The notes beneath the pieces were generated by a model, which searched no databases, was not told where the DNA came from, and saw only the letters and a program-made list of their open reading frames with translations. The position numbers were made by a program, and so were the translations under genes. A DNA stretch of 61,520 nt from JAXDBM01 sp964460245. GTDB taxonomy: Bacteria > Desulfobacterota > Syntrophia > Syntrophales > Fen-1087. This document shows positions 51,421 to 60,117 of the stretch, one piece after another; positions within the stretch are counted from its first letter, which is position 1, and each line of letters starts with the position of its first letter. Location: the NCBI GenBank assembly GCA_964460245.1, contig CAYWTL010000003.1:1-61520 (forward strand). The letters are read 5' to 3'.

Positions 51421-52647
51421 TTACCTGAAGAAACCCGGACTGCCGGGACGGCCTGCGACTGCCTGCGTGTTCTTGGAGTTCCCGACCGCCTCGACGATCG
51501 CGTCGTCCCCCTCCTTCAGGTCGCCGGCGGCGATCTCCGTGTAGCTGCCGTCGCTGATGCCCGGGGTCACGGGCACGCGCTTCGGCTTGTTATTCTCGAG
51601 GATCCAGAGGCCCTGGGTCCTGCGCCCGGGAGCGTCTTTGCCGGCTTCCGGTTTTTTCGGCGTTGCGCCGGCCTTCCCCTTTTCCCCGGCTTTCTCCACC
51701 GTCCATTTGAAGCGCAGCGCGGTGTTCGGGATTTTCAGGACGCCCTGTTTCTGGTCGATGACGATGGTGACATTGGCGGTCATGCCCGGCTTCAGCTTGA
51801 ATTCCGGGTTGTCCACCTTGATGACGACCACGTAGGTGACAACGTTCGAGACGGTTGTCGGGGCGCTTCTGATTTCCGAAACTTTTCCGCTGAAAACGAT
51901 GTCCGGGTAGGCATCCACGGAAAACTGCACCGGCTGCCCCACGACGATCTTGCCGATGTCCGCCTCGTCGATGTTGGTGTCGATCTGCATCTGTGTCAGA
52001 TCCTGGGCAATGTTGAACAGGGTCGGGGTCTGGAAACTCGCCGCCACGGTTTGGCCGACATCGACGTTTCGAGAGATGACCATGCCGTCCACCGGCGAGA
52101 GGATCCTCGTGTACTGCAGGTTGGTTCTGGCCAACTGCAGGGCCGCCCGGGCCTGCTCAACCTGGGCCTTGCCGACGTTCACCTGGGCTTTGGCCGACTG
52201 GTAGTTCGTTTCCGACGTGTCTAGGTCGCTTCTGGCAATGAAGTTTCGCTCGAAGAGGGTCCGGTTCCGCTCCAGGGTTCTTTTCGCATCCAGCAGGGAC
52301 GCCTCGGATTTCTCCACGTTTGCGGCCGCCGACTGGAGATTGGCCCGGGCCTGTTCCACCTGGGCCTGAAATACTGCCGGGTCGATCTGGGCCAGCGGCT
52401 GGCCTTTCTTGACGATGGAATTGAAGTCCACGAAGAGCTGTTTGATCGTTCCGGAAACCTGGGTGCCCACAAGCACCGTCGTCACCGCGTTCATGGTCCC
52501 GGTGGCCGTCACGGACGCGCGGAGGTCCCCCTTCGTGACCTTTTCCGTCCGGAATTTCACCCCGTTTGCCTTGTTCTTGAAGAGGAAAAATCCGCCGAGG
52601 GCGAGGATGAGAATCAGCCCCGCCGCAATGATCACCTTCTTTTTCAT
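51421..52647 (-). CDS. MacA-type periplasmic adaptor
   Basis: 408 residues with one N-terminal helix (about 4-22), a split lipoyl/biotinyl-like region (TATGTMNAVTTVLVG and ILSPVDGMVISRNVDVGQTV), a coiled-coil hairpin (about 95-160) with heptad alanines, and a beta-barrel. It bridges MacB and TolC. The ATG at 52647 overlaps the tolC stop as ATGA; an in-frame extension upstream has no family similarity. Confidence 0.93.
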   Translation of the reverse strand: MKKKVIIAAGLILILALGGFFLFKNKANGVKFRTEKVTKGDLRASVTATGTMNAVTTVLVGTQVSGTIKQLFVDFNSIVKKGQPLAQIDPAVFQAQVEQARANLQSAAANVEKSEASLLDAKRTLERNRTLFERNFIARSDLDTSETNYQSAKAQVNVGKAQVEQARAALQLARTNLQYTRILSPVDGMVISRNVDVGQTVAASFQTPTLFNIAQDLTQMQIDTNIDEADIGKIVVGQPVQFSVDAYPDIVFSGKVSEIRSAPTTVSNVVTYVVVIKVDNPEFKLKPGMTANVTIVIDQKQGVLKIPNTALRFKWTVEKAGEKGKAGATPKKPEAGKDAPGRRTQGLWILENNKPKRVPVTPGISDGSYTEIAAGDLKEGDDAIVEAVGNSKNTQAVAGRPGSPGFFR

Positions 52648-53948
52648 TTCTCCCCCGTTGCCTTGTCCATGCTCGCCTGCGCCACCCGGTAATCGTAGAG
52701 CGCCGCATTGTACGAGGTCTTCGCGTTGCTTTCCGCCACGAGCGCATCCGTCACCTCGATCGGGCTTCCCACTCCCGAGGCATAGCGGCCGTTGGCCAGT
52801 TCCAGGTTCTCCATGGCCTGCCGGACGGAGATTTCCGCCGTGACGATCCGGTCCGCCGCCTCCCGCAGATTCAGCCAGGCCTGCTGGACGTCCAGATAAA
52901 CGCTCTGGCGGAGCGCCTCTTCGTTGGCCTTGAGCACCTCGAGATTGGCGCGCGCCTCGTCGATCTGGTATTTGGTGGACAGACCGCTGAAGATCGGAAT
53001 GTTCAGGGTGGCGCCGACATTCCAGCCGCGATCCAGCGGGAAACTGTCCCCGCCCCAACCGTAGCTGGCGTTGCCCGTTACGTAGGGATAATAGCCTTTT
53101 TTCTCGTAAGCGACGGTCTCTTCCAGGGCTTTTTCCTTCACGATGACGGCCTGAAGATCCGGCCGGCGATCAAAGGCCTTCTTCAGCGCCGCCTCGAAAT
53201 CCACATCTGCATGCGGGAAGGCAAGGCTGTCCTGAATTTCAAAATCCGGCGCCTCCGGCAGCCCCAGGGCGTTGTTCAGCGACACCCGTGCCAATCGAAA
53301 GGCGTTCTCCGCCTTGAGCAGACTCAGCTTTGCGTTGGAGAGGTCGACTTCAGCCTTCGTGACGTCGAATTTCGGCTTCACGCCGATTTCAAAAAAACCT
53401 TTCGCGCGGCTTAGATGCTGCTCGTATTGCGCCACCACCTCCCGGCCCACGTCCCGGTTCCGCCGGGCCTGAAGAAGCCCATAGTAGGATTTCTTGACAC
53501 CGAAGACCACCAGGGATTTCACGTCCTCGTAATCGGCGCGGGACGAGTCCAGATTGAGGCTCTGAATTTTCACCTGCGCGGCGGTTTTGCCGAAGTCAAA
53601 AAGGTTCTGACTGAGCGCAATCGTGGAATTGGTTGCGTCGTAGGCGCCTTCACCGTTTGCCGAGAACCGCCCCGACGTCGTTGCGTAGGGGGAGATCCGG
53701 TTGTATCCCACGGAACCGCTCAACTGGGGAAAGTATCCCGATCTGGCCTGGCCGACCCGGCTCTCGCCCGCTTTCAGGGTGCCGGCCGCCGACAGAATCG
53801 AAGGGTGGTTTTTCAGGGCAATGTCGACGCACTGCTGAATGTCCAGCGTTTCGCCTTTTTTTATCCGGTCTCCCGCCCCTGCCGTGAAGGGCAGGATCAG
53901 CCCGGTCAGCGCCAACAGCAGGATCATTGTTTTGATCTTGATCTTCAT
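52644..53948 (-). CDS. TolC family outer-membrane efflux channel
   Basis: 434 residues: signal peptide (about 1-25), two outer-membrane efflux protein repeats, first LDIQQCVDIALKNHPSIL (about 36), second around DFEAALKKAFDRRPDLQAV (about 248). The chain has long amphipathic helices typical of the periplasmic tunnel. First gene of tolC-macA-macB-macB; the 268-base leader holds palindromic repeats that could be operators. Confidence 0.93.
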   Translation of the reverse strand: MKIKIKTMILLLALTGLILPFTAGAGDRIKKGETLDIQQCVDIALKNHPSILSAAGTLKAGESRVGQARSGYFPQLSGSVGYNRISPYATTSGRFSANGEGAYDATNSTIALSQNLFDFGKTAAQVKIQSLNLDSSRADYEDVKSLVVFGVKKSYYGLLQARRNRDVGREVVAQYEQHLSRAKGFFEIGVKPKFDVTKAEVDLSNAKLSLLKAENAFRLARVSLNNALGLPEAPDFEIQDSLAFPHADVDFEAALKKAFDRRPDLQAVIVKEKALEETVAYEKKGYYPYVTGNASYGWGGDSFPLDRGWNVGATLNIPIFSGLSTKYQIDEARANLEVLKANEEALRQSVYLDVQQAWLNLREAADRIVTAEISVRQAMENLELANGRYASGVGSPIEVTDALVAESNAKTSYNAALYDYRVAQASMDKATGEK

Positions 53949-54033
53949 TTAAGGATTTCACTCAATTGTTGCGTACAATAAATGTTATGCCTCGCCGATC
54001 CAGCCGTAAAATATCGTCGGAACGCTATCACTT

Positions 54034-54075
54034 TCACTGACGCTTAACAACCGGACATATCATTTGTCACTGACA
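54034..54075. promoter_or_regulatory. repeated palindromic sites upstream of the efflux operon
   Basis: TGTCACTGACA (54065-54075) is a perfect 5-1-5 palindrome; its half TCACTGAC recurs at 54034-54041, 33 bases (about three helix turns) away. They lie upstream of tolC, within the probable promoter region, just downstream (minus strand) of a TTGACA at 54081-ish. A repressor operator is possible; no regulator gene adjoins. Confidence 0.4.
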
Positions 54076-54169
54076 CCATTTCATGTCAAGATAATCTGTT
54101 CCGAACATCGGAAAGCAGGTTTCTTCCGCGCGGAAGGCTGCCTGCTGTGATCCGGTGCGGGTAAAACAA

Positions 54170-54192
54170 AGCCCGGGGAGCTTCCCCGGGCT
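54170..54192 (-). terminator. rho-independent terminator after the ZraP-like gene
   Basis: Perfect 10-base inverted repeat AGCCCGGGGA / TCCCCGGGCT with a 3-base loop. On the minus strand TTTGTTTT follows. It ends the gene at 54217. Confidence 0.85.
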
Positions 54193-54216
54193 CTTTTGCA
54201 TGATTTCAAACGAAGG

Positions 54217-54738
54217 TTACCAGTTGCTCCGCGGGCCTGGGCCGGGACCAAATCCCGAACCGCCGGGACCGCCGATACACGGGCCGCCCATGCCGAAGCC
54301 TCCCCGCCCGCCATAGGCTTGCGCCTTGGTGCGCTGTTCCGGCGTCAGCAGGGTGAATACGGCCAGCCGATGACTGGTCCGCTTATCCTCGAGCTGATCC
54401 CTAAGTGCCCGGATTTCCTTCTGCACCGCCAGGATTTTGTTCTGGTCCGGACTGGCTTGCAGCCAGAGCAGCTTCAGTTCGGCGCGCTTGCTGAACATCT
54501 TGTCGCGCAGGGGCGTGACTTCTTTAAGATGGGCGTCGCGCAGGGATTTGATCTTTTCCGTCTGCTCCGCCGTCAGGTTCAGTTGGGCTGCGGCGGGAAT
54601 CGGTCCCGAACCCGGATTGTAGCATTGGCGACCGCCGTGTCCTCGGCCCCAACCGCCCCCGGGCCCGAAGGCGAAGGCCGTTGAAGCCAGGGCTGCGGAA
54701 ATCAGCACAGCCGCAAAAACCATCGACACTTTCTTCAT
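54217..54738 (-). CDS. Spy/ZraP-like periplasmic stress protein
   Basis: 173 residues: signal peptide (about 1-23, ending AFA), Gly/Arg/His-rich N-terminus with one cysteine (GGRQCYNPG), LNLTAEQTEKIKSLRDAHL (about 53), two helices with the LTPEQR end motif (about 131), and a Gly-rich tail with GGPCIGG. This is the Spy/CpxP/ZraP arrangement: a periplasmic chaperone that may bind metals. It is preceded by a consensus sigma-54 promoter and is divergent from a ZraS/ZraR-type pair, so it is probably their target. Confidence 0.8.
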   Translation of the reverse strand: MKKVSMVFAAVLISAALASTAFAFGPGGGWGRGHGGRQCYNPGSGPIPAAAQLNLTAEQTEKIKSLRDAHLKEVTPLRDKMFSKRAELKLLWLQASPDQNKILAVQKEIRALRDQLEDKRTSHRLAVFTLLTPEQRTKAQAYGGRGGFGMGGPCIGGPGGSGFGPGPGPRSNW

Positions 54739-54788
54739 TTTTCATTCTCCTTTCAGAATTGATTGTTCTTTTGTTTGCTTCTGTCTAT

Positions 54789-54804
54789 AGCAACGGGCAT
54801 GCCA
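54789..54804 (-). promoter_or_regulatory. sigma-54 promoter
   Basis: On the minus strand TGGCATG-CCCG-TTGCT matches the -24/-12 consensus TGGCACG-N4-TTGCW at all the essential positions (GG and GC exactly spaced), with one non-essential change. The expected start of transcription lies about 40 bases before the ATG of the ZraP-like gene. Confidence 0.82.
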
Positions 54805-54849
54805 GCTTCATGATATTCCGCCTGCAAAGAGCCGGCAGAGACGTGAAAA

Positions 54850-54871
54850 ATACGCTCTCCAAATACCGTAT
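54850..54871. promoter_or_regulatory. candidate upstream activating site
   Basis: Inverted repeat ATACG-N12-CGTAT, 46-67 bases upstream (minus strand) of the sigma-54 promoter, where enhancer sites of sigma-54 activators lie. Only five bases per arm, so it is a candidate. Confidence 0.35.
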
Positions 54872-55103
54872 AATTTTTAACTGTCCGTGATGAAAAGCGA
54901 ATCATCGAAGCTATTCCATTACATATCAACAAAAACAATCCCGGTCCTTTTCTCTCAGTGGCGTTCAGGAACCAGATGAAGATCAAAAAAACTGTATCGT
55001 AAATATCCACTTGTGGTATGCAGTTGGATAATAAGTATTCAAATCATCATCAATTGTTTAGGTTTTGCCAAGGAGATTTTTTCATCGGTCACTTTGCAAG
55101 GCT

Positions 55104-56864
55104 ATGATTAAAAAACCCGCTAAACTCCACAGCAAGCGCTGGATTGGGGTATCGCCCTGGATCATCATCGGGGCGGTGTTCATTCTGGTCCCCATCTTCA
55201 TGTTCATGACCCAGCAGAGCCTCAACCGCCAGCGTGACCACACCACGAAGCTTCTCGTGGAAAAAGGCGCCGCGCTGATCCGTTCCTTCGAGGCGGGCGT
55301 GAGAACCGGTGTCGGCCTTCACTGGGGGCATTTCCAATTGCAGAAGCTCCTCATGGAAACGGCGCGGCAGCCAGATATCGACTACCTGATCGTGACGGAT
55401 GTCAAGGGCGTGATTCTGGCCGACAGCGATCCCTCGCTGATCGGTGAAAGCTACGGAACGGACCTCGATCTCGAAAGCATCTCCCGTTCGACGGACCCCC
55501 GGTGGCGAAGGGTGCCCAACACGGAGGGGGCCGATACCTTTGAAATCTACCGCCAGTTCAAACCGGCGCAGGAAGATGCCCAGGCCTTTCAAGACCGGTT
55601 CCGGCCGGATCGGAACTTCTCGCCGCGCCGGGAAGCCGCCGCGGTTCATTCGGAAGGCCTGGTCATTTTCGTCGGTCTGGATATGGGGCCTGTGGAGACC
55701 GCCCGCAGGGAGGACAATCGCCATACCATCATGATGGCGGCGGTTTTTCTGATCATTTGCATGTCCGGCATCCTTTCCCTCATGCTGGCCCAGGGCTACC
55801 GCTCCGCGCAGACATCGCTGTCGCGGGTCCGGGCCTTTTCGGACAACCTGGTCAAGCACATGCCGATAGGGCTCGCGGCCGTCGACGGATCCGGACGGAT
55901 CACCGCCTTCAATGAAACCGCAGCGGCGATCCTTCGCCAGACCGCCGCGGGCGCCGTCGGCCGGGACGCAGAAGCGACGCTTCCCGCGGACTTTCAAGAT
56001 CTTCTCCGGGAGGCGGTCCCGGAAAGGGGCGTCATCGAAAAGGAGATCGATTGCAGAATGGCGGAGGGGCCGCCGGTCCCGCTGGATGTCATTGCCACGG
56101 TACTGGAAGGCGAAGGGGGGGGGCAAGAAAGGGTGGTGCTGTTCCGGGACGTCACGGAGATCCGCCAATTGAAGGGCGAGATCGCCCGAAGACAGCGCCT
56201 CGCCTCGCTCGGCAGCTTGGCAGCCGGCGTGGCACACGAGATCCGGAACCCGCTAAGCTCCATCAAGGGATTCGCGACCTACTTCAAGGAAAGGTACCGG
56301 GACAACCCCGAGGACGGCAGAACCGCGGATATCATGGTTCAGGAAGTGGACCGCTTGAACCGGGTGATCGGGCAACTGCTGGACTACGCCCGGCCCATGA
56401 CCATGAACCGGCAGTCGACCCCCGTCCAGATGATCGTCCGGCATGCCCTGCGGATGATCGAAAGCGAGGCACGCGAGAAGGGGATTTCCGTCTCGGCAGA
56501 CCTGCCGGAGGATGTGGTGCCCCTCAACATCGATCCGGACCGGATCAAGCAGGTGCTCCTCAACCTCTTTCTGAACGCCCTGGGAGCCATGCAAGCGGGT
56601 GGGATGCTTTCCGTAATTCTGTCGGGGCAGCCGGACCGGTTCGTCCGTCTGGAAGTGCGGGACACGGGGACGGGGATCGATGCAAAAGACATCGAACGGA
56701 TCTTCGACCCCTACTTTACCACGAAGCCGTCCGGAACCGGCCTGGGACTCGCCATCGTGCAGAAGATCGTCGAAGCCCACGGCGGGGCCGTCCACGCGGC
56801 CAGCGTTCCCGGCAGGGGCACAACCGTTTCGGTTCTGCTTCCCCGTTCCGAGGAAAGGGCATGA
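55104..56864 (+). CDS. sensor histidine kinase, ZraS/HydH-like
   Basis: 586 residues. Helix 1 (about 17-35), a periplasmic sensing part (about 36-207, with DYLIVTDVKGVILADSDPSL typical of Cache-type sensors), helix 2 (about 208-229), a PAS domain (about 245-350), HisKA with phosphorylated His378 in AGVAHEIRNPLSSIKGF and a HATPase domain with N-box, DTGTGID and GTGLGLAI. The start at 55104 is the ATG MIKKPAK; a TTG at 55065 would add 13 residues. Partner of the regulator at 57016. Confidence 0.93.
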   Translation: MIKKPAKLHSKRWIGVSPWIIIGAVFILVPIFMFMTQQSLNRQRDHTTKLLVEKGAALIRSFEAGVRTGVGLHWGHFQLQKLLMETARQPDIDYLIVTDVKGVILADSDPSLIGESYGTDLDLESISRSTDPRWRRVPNTEGADTFEIYRQFKPAQEDAQAFQDRFRPDRNFSPRREAAAVHSEGLVIFVGLDMGPVETARREDNRHTIMMAAVFLIICMSGILSLMLAQGYRSAQTSLSRVRAFSDNLVKHMPIGLAAVDGSGRITAFNETAAAILRQTAAGAVGRDAEATLPADFQDLLREAVPERGVIEKEIDCRMAEGPPVPLDVIATVLEGEGGGQERVVLFRDVTEIRQLKGEIARRQRLASLGSLAAGVAHEIRNPLSSIKGFATYFKERYRDNPEDGRTADIMVQEVDRLNRVIGQLLDYARPMTMNRQSTPVQMIVRHALRMIESEAREKGISVSADLPEDVVPLNIDPDRIKQVLLNLFLNALGAMQAGGMLSVILSGQPDRFVRLEVRDTGTGIDAKDIERIFDPYFTTKPSGTGLGLAIVQKIVEAHGGAVHAASVPGRGTTVSVLLPRSEERA

Positions 56865-57015
56865 GAAGCGGAAGGAGGCTTTCGCCCCGATAGAATTCAT
56901 TTTTGCCGCCTGTGCGGATTCAAACGGGAGATATGCCCTCCATCCCGTTGTGCGCGCCGATCCGCGAAGAATATGAATTGACAGGGGTGGATATCATGGA
57001 AGGGGTGATCGGATT

Positions 57016-58374
57016 ATGACGAACAAGAAAACGATTCTGGTGGTGGATGACGACCTCGCCCACCGCACCATGCTCAAGACGCTGCTGTCCGGATGGGGCT
57101 ACAGCGTCACGGCGGCTGGCGACGGCGACGAGGCGGTCGCGCAGGTTCATGAAAGGCCCTTCGACCTGATCCTCATGGATGTCCGGATGATGAAGGTTTC
57201 GGGGCTTACGGCCCTTGCCGAGATCAAGGCCTTCAACCCCGCCATTCCCGTGGTCATCATGACGGCCTACGCATCCGTGGAAACCGCAAAGGAAGCCCTG
57301 AAAAAAGGGGCTTACGACTACCTGACCAAACCGCTGGACTTCGATGAGCTGCGCCTGATCATGGAGCGCGCCATGGAACACCGCCATCTGAAGGAGGAAA
57401 ACCGCCGGCTTCGGGAGAGCCTGGGCATCCGGTTCGATCCACGGAGCCTCATCGGACGGTCCCGGGCCATGACCGCCCTGATGGAGACGGTGGCGCAAGT
57501 GGCGCCCTCCGAGGCAACCGTCATGATCACGGGCGAATCCGGAACGGGCAAGGAGATGATTGCCGGGGCGATCCATTACAACAGCCTGCGCAAGGATGGC
57601 CCCTTCGTGAAGATCAACTGCGCCGCGATTACGGAAACCCTGCTGGAATCCGAGCTCTTCGGGCACGAGAAGGGTTCCTTCACCGGCGCCGACCGCCGCA
57701 AGGAGGGAAAATTCCGCCAGGCCGAAGGCGGCAGCATCTTTCTCGATGAAGTGAGCGAAATGTCCCTGGGCATGCAGGTCAAGCTGCTCCGGGTCCTGCA
57801 GGAACGGGAGCTGACCCGAGTGGGCGGGGACGATGTGATTCGGGTGAATGTGCGGGTGATCGCGGCCACGAACCGCAACCTTCTCCAGGACCTCGCGGCG
57901 GGACGCTTTCGGGAAGATCTCTACTACCGCCTGAACGTCGTCACGCTGCACCTTCCGCCGCTTCGGGAGCGCCGGGAGGACATCCCGCTGCTGGCGCAGC
58001 ATTTCCTGGCCCATTTTACCGAAATCAACCACAAGGCGATCAAGGGATTTACCCCGCAAGCGATGGACCGACTGTTGCGGTACGAATGGCCGGGAAATGT
58101 CCGGGAGCTGATGAATGCCGTGGAGCGGGGCGTCGTGCTGTCGCGGTCCGAGTACCTCGATGAGACGGAACTGCCGCTCCTCTCTGCTGATGAGGGTTCA
58201 GCCGGCAGGATGCAAATGCCGTCGCCGGGCGAAGCCTCGCTGGGCGAAATGGAGAAGACCACGATCCTCAAGACCCTGGAAGCCGCCGATGGCAATAAAA
58301 GCGAGGCCGCTCGCCGGCTGGGCATTACCCGGCGCACCCTGCACCAGAAGCTGAAAAAATGGGGGATGATGTAG
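57016..58374 (+). CDS. sigma-54-dependent response regulator, ZraR/NtrC-like
   Basis: 452 residues. Receiver domain (4-120) with phospho-accepting Asp55 in LILMDVRMM and Lys105; AAA+ domain (about 145-380) with Walker A GESGTGKE (173-180), Walker B IFLDE (241-245); the sigma-54 contact loop reads GSFTGA (220-225) instead of the usual GAFTGA; C-terminal Fis-type helix-turn-helix (SEAARRLGITRRTLHQKLK, 430-448). It lies 151 bases after the kinase gene and should activate the promoter at 54789-54804. Confidence 0.95.
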   Translation: MTNKKTILVVDDDLAHRTMLKTLLSGWGYSVTAAGDGDEAVAQVHERPFDLILMDVRMMKVSGLTALAEIKAFNPAIPVVIMTAYASVETAKEALKKGAYDYLTKPLDFDELRLIMERAMEHRHLKEENRRLRESLGIRFDPRSLIGRSRAMTALMETVAQVAPSEATVMITGESGTGKEMIAGAIHYNSLRKDGPFVKINCAAITETLLESELFGHEKGSFTGADRRKEGKFRQAEGGSIFLDEVSEMSLGMQVKLLRVLQERELTRVGGDDVIRVNVRVIAATNRNLLQDLAAGRFREDLYYRLNVVTLHLPPLRERREDIPLLAQHFLAHFTEINHKAIKGFTPQAMDRLLRYEWPGNVRELMNAVERGVVLSRSEYLDETELPLLSADEGSAGRMQMPSPGEASLGEMEKTTILKTLEAADGNKSEAARRLGITRRTLHQKLKKWGMM

Positions 58375-58411
58375 CGTCGCGGCGGACCTTTCATGAAGAC
58401 GGAACCCGGAC

Positions 58412-59344
58412 ATGCGAGATGTGAAGTACCGAGAAACGTTCCATAAAACCTTCCTGACGGCCATTTTTTGCCTCTGCTTCGTCAGCCTTCTGGGATGTGG
58501 TCTGATGTACTTCAGGCAGGAAAGTGTGATCTTCTATCCCGAGGTCCTTCCCACCGGCTTTCCGTTCTCCTTTCCGGATCGCTTTGAGGAGCTAACTTGG
58601 CCGGTCGAGGGCGCGGTGATCAGCGCGCTGCACTTCAAGGCGGAAAAGTCGAAGGGCACTGTCCTCTATTTCCACGGCAATGCGGGCAGCCTGAGGAGCT
58701 GGGGTGCGATCGCCCCGGATTTCACGGAACGCGGCTATGATGTGCTCATTCCGGACTACCGGGGGTTCGGGAAAAGCACGGGCCGGATCCGCAGTGAAGA
58801 AATGCTGTTACGGGACGCGGCGGTTGCCTACGAACATCTCCGGAAGGCCTATCCGGAAAACCGGATCATCCTCTACGGGCGGTCCATCGGCACCGGGCTG
58901 GCCGTTTACCTCGCGGCGGCAAACCGGCCGCGCATGGTGATCCTGGAGTCCCCCTATTACAGTCTTCTGGATCTGGCTGCCTACCACTACCCACTGGTCC
59001 CCCGGCCTTTGCTGCGCCTCCTGCATCGCTACCCCCTTCGGACGGACCAGTGGATTGCGACTGTGAGGTGCCCGGTTTATCTTTTTCACGGCGAACGGGA
59101 TGAAATCATTCCCCATTCGTCCAGTGTAAGGCTTCTCCCCCTGATCCGGTCCGAGCGCATGCTGACCACGATCCCGTTCGGCGGACACAACGACTTGGGC
59201 GAACATGACCTGTATCAACGGAAACTGGATCAGATACTGAGAGGGGTCGAATCGGGCGAGAAAGATGATGCGTCGCATGGCGGAGCAGGATCCGCTCCCG
59301 GGAAGGCGGAAGCCGGCCGGATGGAGGTGATGAAGGAATCATGA
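58412..59344 (+). CDS. alpha/beta hydrolase, membrane-anchored (BEM46/ABHD13-like)
   Basis: 310 residues. N-terminal hydrophobic segment with VSLLGCG, a possible lipobox (about Cys28). VLYFHGNAGS (about 88), nucleophile serine in YGRSIGTGLAV (about 153-163), acid in HGERDEII and histidine in FGGHNDL (about 258-264) complete the triad. Its stop overlaps the etfB start as ATGA, an unusual coupling of a hydrolase to an ETF. Substrate unknown. Confidence 0.85.
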   Translation: MRDVKYRETFHKTFLTAIFCLCFVSLLGCGLMYFRQESVIFYPEVLPTGFPFSFPDRFEELTWPVEGAVISALHFKAEKSKGTVLYFHGNAGSLRSWGAIAPDFTERGYDVLIPDYRGFGKSTGRIRSEEMLLRDAAVAYEHLRKAYPENRIILYGRSIGTGLAVYLAAANRPRMVILESPYYSLLDLAAYHYPLVPRPLLRLLHRYPLRTDQWIATVRCPVYLFHGERDEIIPHSSSVRLLPLIRSERMLTTIPFGGHNDLGEHDLYQRKLDQILRGVESGEKDDASHGGAGSAPGKAEAGRMEVMKES

Positions 59345-60117
59345 AATTGCTCGTCTGTGTCAGGCAGGTTCCCGATCCCGAATATCCGCTCCGAATCGAC
59401 GCTTCCCGAAAGTGGATCGAACCGCTACCGCGGGAGCGATACCGGATGAACCGCTATGATGAATTTGCTCTTGAGGAGGCCCTTCGCATCCGCGAGGCTT
59501 TTCCGGGCACCCGCATCGAAGCGCTCTCCGTAGGTCCGAAGAGAGCCGCCGGGACGGTGGAACGGGCTCTGGCAATGGGCGCGGACGAGGGTATCCACAT
59601 TCTCCTGGGTGACGAGCGCTACCGGATGCCCCAAGAAACGGCCGCGCTGATCGCCGCACATGCCGGGAGCGAGAACTATGACCTCATCCTGGCGGGAGTG
59701 ATGGCCGAAGATGACATGCAGGGCCAGGTTGGACCGATGATTGCGGCCCTGCTCGGCTATCCCTGGTCCACGGCAGTGATGTCCCAGAAACTCGCGCCGG
59801 ATGACCGTCGCATCGATGTGGAGCGGGAACTGGAGGGCGGACGGCGGGAGGCCGTTGCCCTGTCGCTGCCGGCCCTGCTGACGGTGCAGTCAGGCATCAA
59901 CCATCCCCGTTACCCGGCGCTTTCCCACGTGCTGCGGGCGAGATCACAGCCTCTGACCACGATCGACGAAAGAGCAATCGCGCCGCCGGAGGCCTGCGAG
60001 TCCGTGGTGTGCCTAGAGGAGCCGGTGCCTGCGGCCTCATGCACCTTTCTGACCGGCAGCGGGGAGCAAAAAGCGGGAGAGCTCGTACGGCTGTTGCGGG
60101 AGATGGCATTGTTATGA
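59341..60117 (+). CDS. etfB: electron transfer flavoprotein beta subunit
   Basis: 258 residues. Starts MKLLVCVRQVPDPE; the AMP-binding region (about 5-130, MNRYDEFALEEALRIRE) and the recognition loop LPALLTVQSGINHPRYP (about 178-194) are of the usual type. ETF passes electrons from acyl-CoA or other dehydrogenases to membrane quinone oxidoreductases, or can bifurcate. Ends 4 bases inside etfA. Confidence 0.93.
   Translation: MKLLVCVRQVPDPEYPLRIDASRKWIEPLPRERYRMNRYDEFALEEALRIREAFPGTRIEALSVGPKRAAGTVERALAMGADEGIHILLGDERYRMPQETAALIAAHAGSENYDLILAGVMAEDDMQGQVGPMIAALLGYPWSTAVMSQKLAPDDRRIDVERELEGGRREAVALSLPALLTVQSGINHPRYPALSHVLRARSQPLTTIDERAIAPPEACESVVCLEEPVPAASCTFLTGSGEQKAGELVRLLREMALL

Larger units (their letters stand above)
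54739..55103. other. divergent regulatory region of the ZraP/ZraSR-like locus
   Basis: 365 bases, clearly A/T-richer than the genes around it. It holds the sigma-54 promoter at 54789-54804 (minus) and a candidate enhancer palindrome at 54850-54871. No gene is supported in it. A GGAG sequence near 55071 has no start codon at a fitting distance. Confidence 0.6.
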
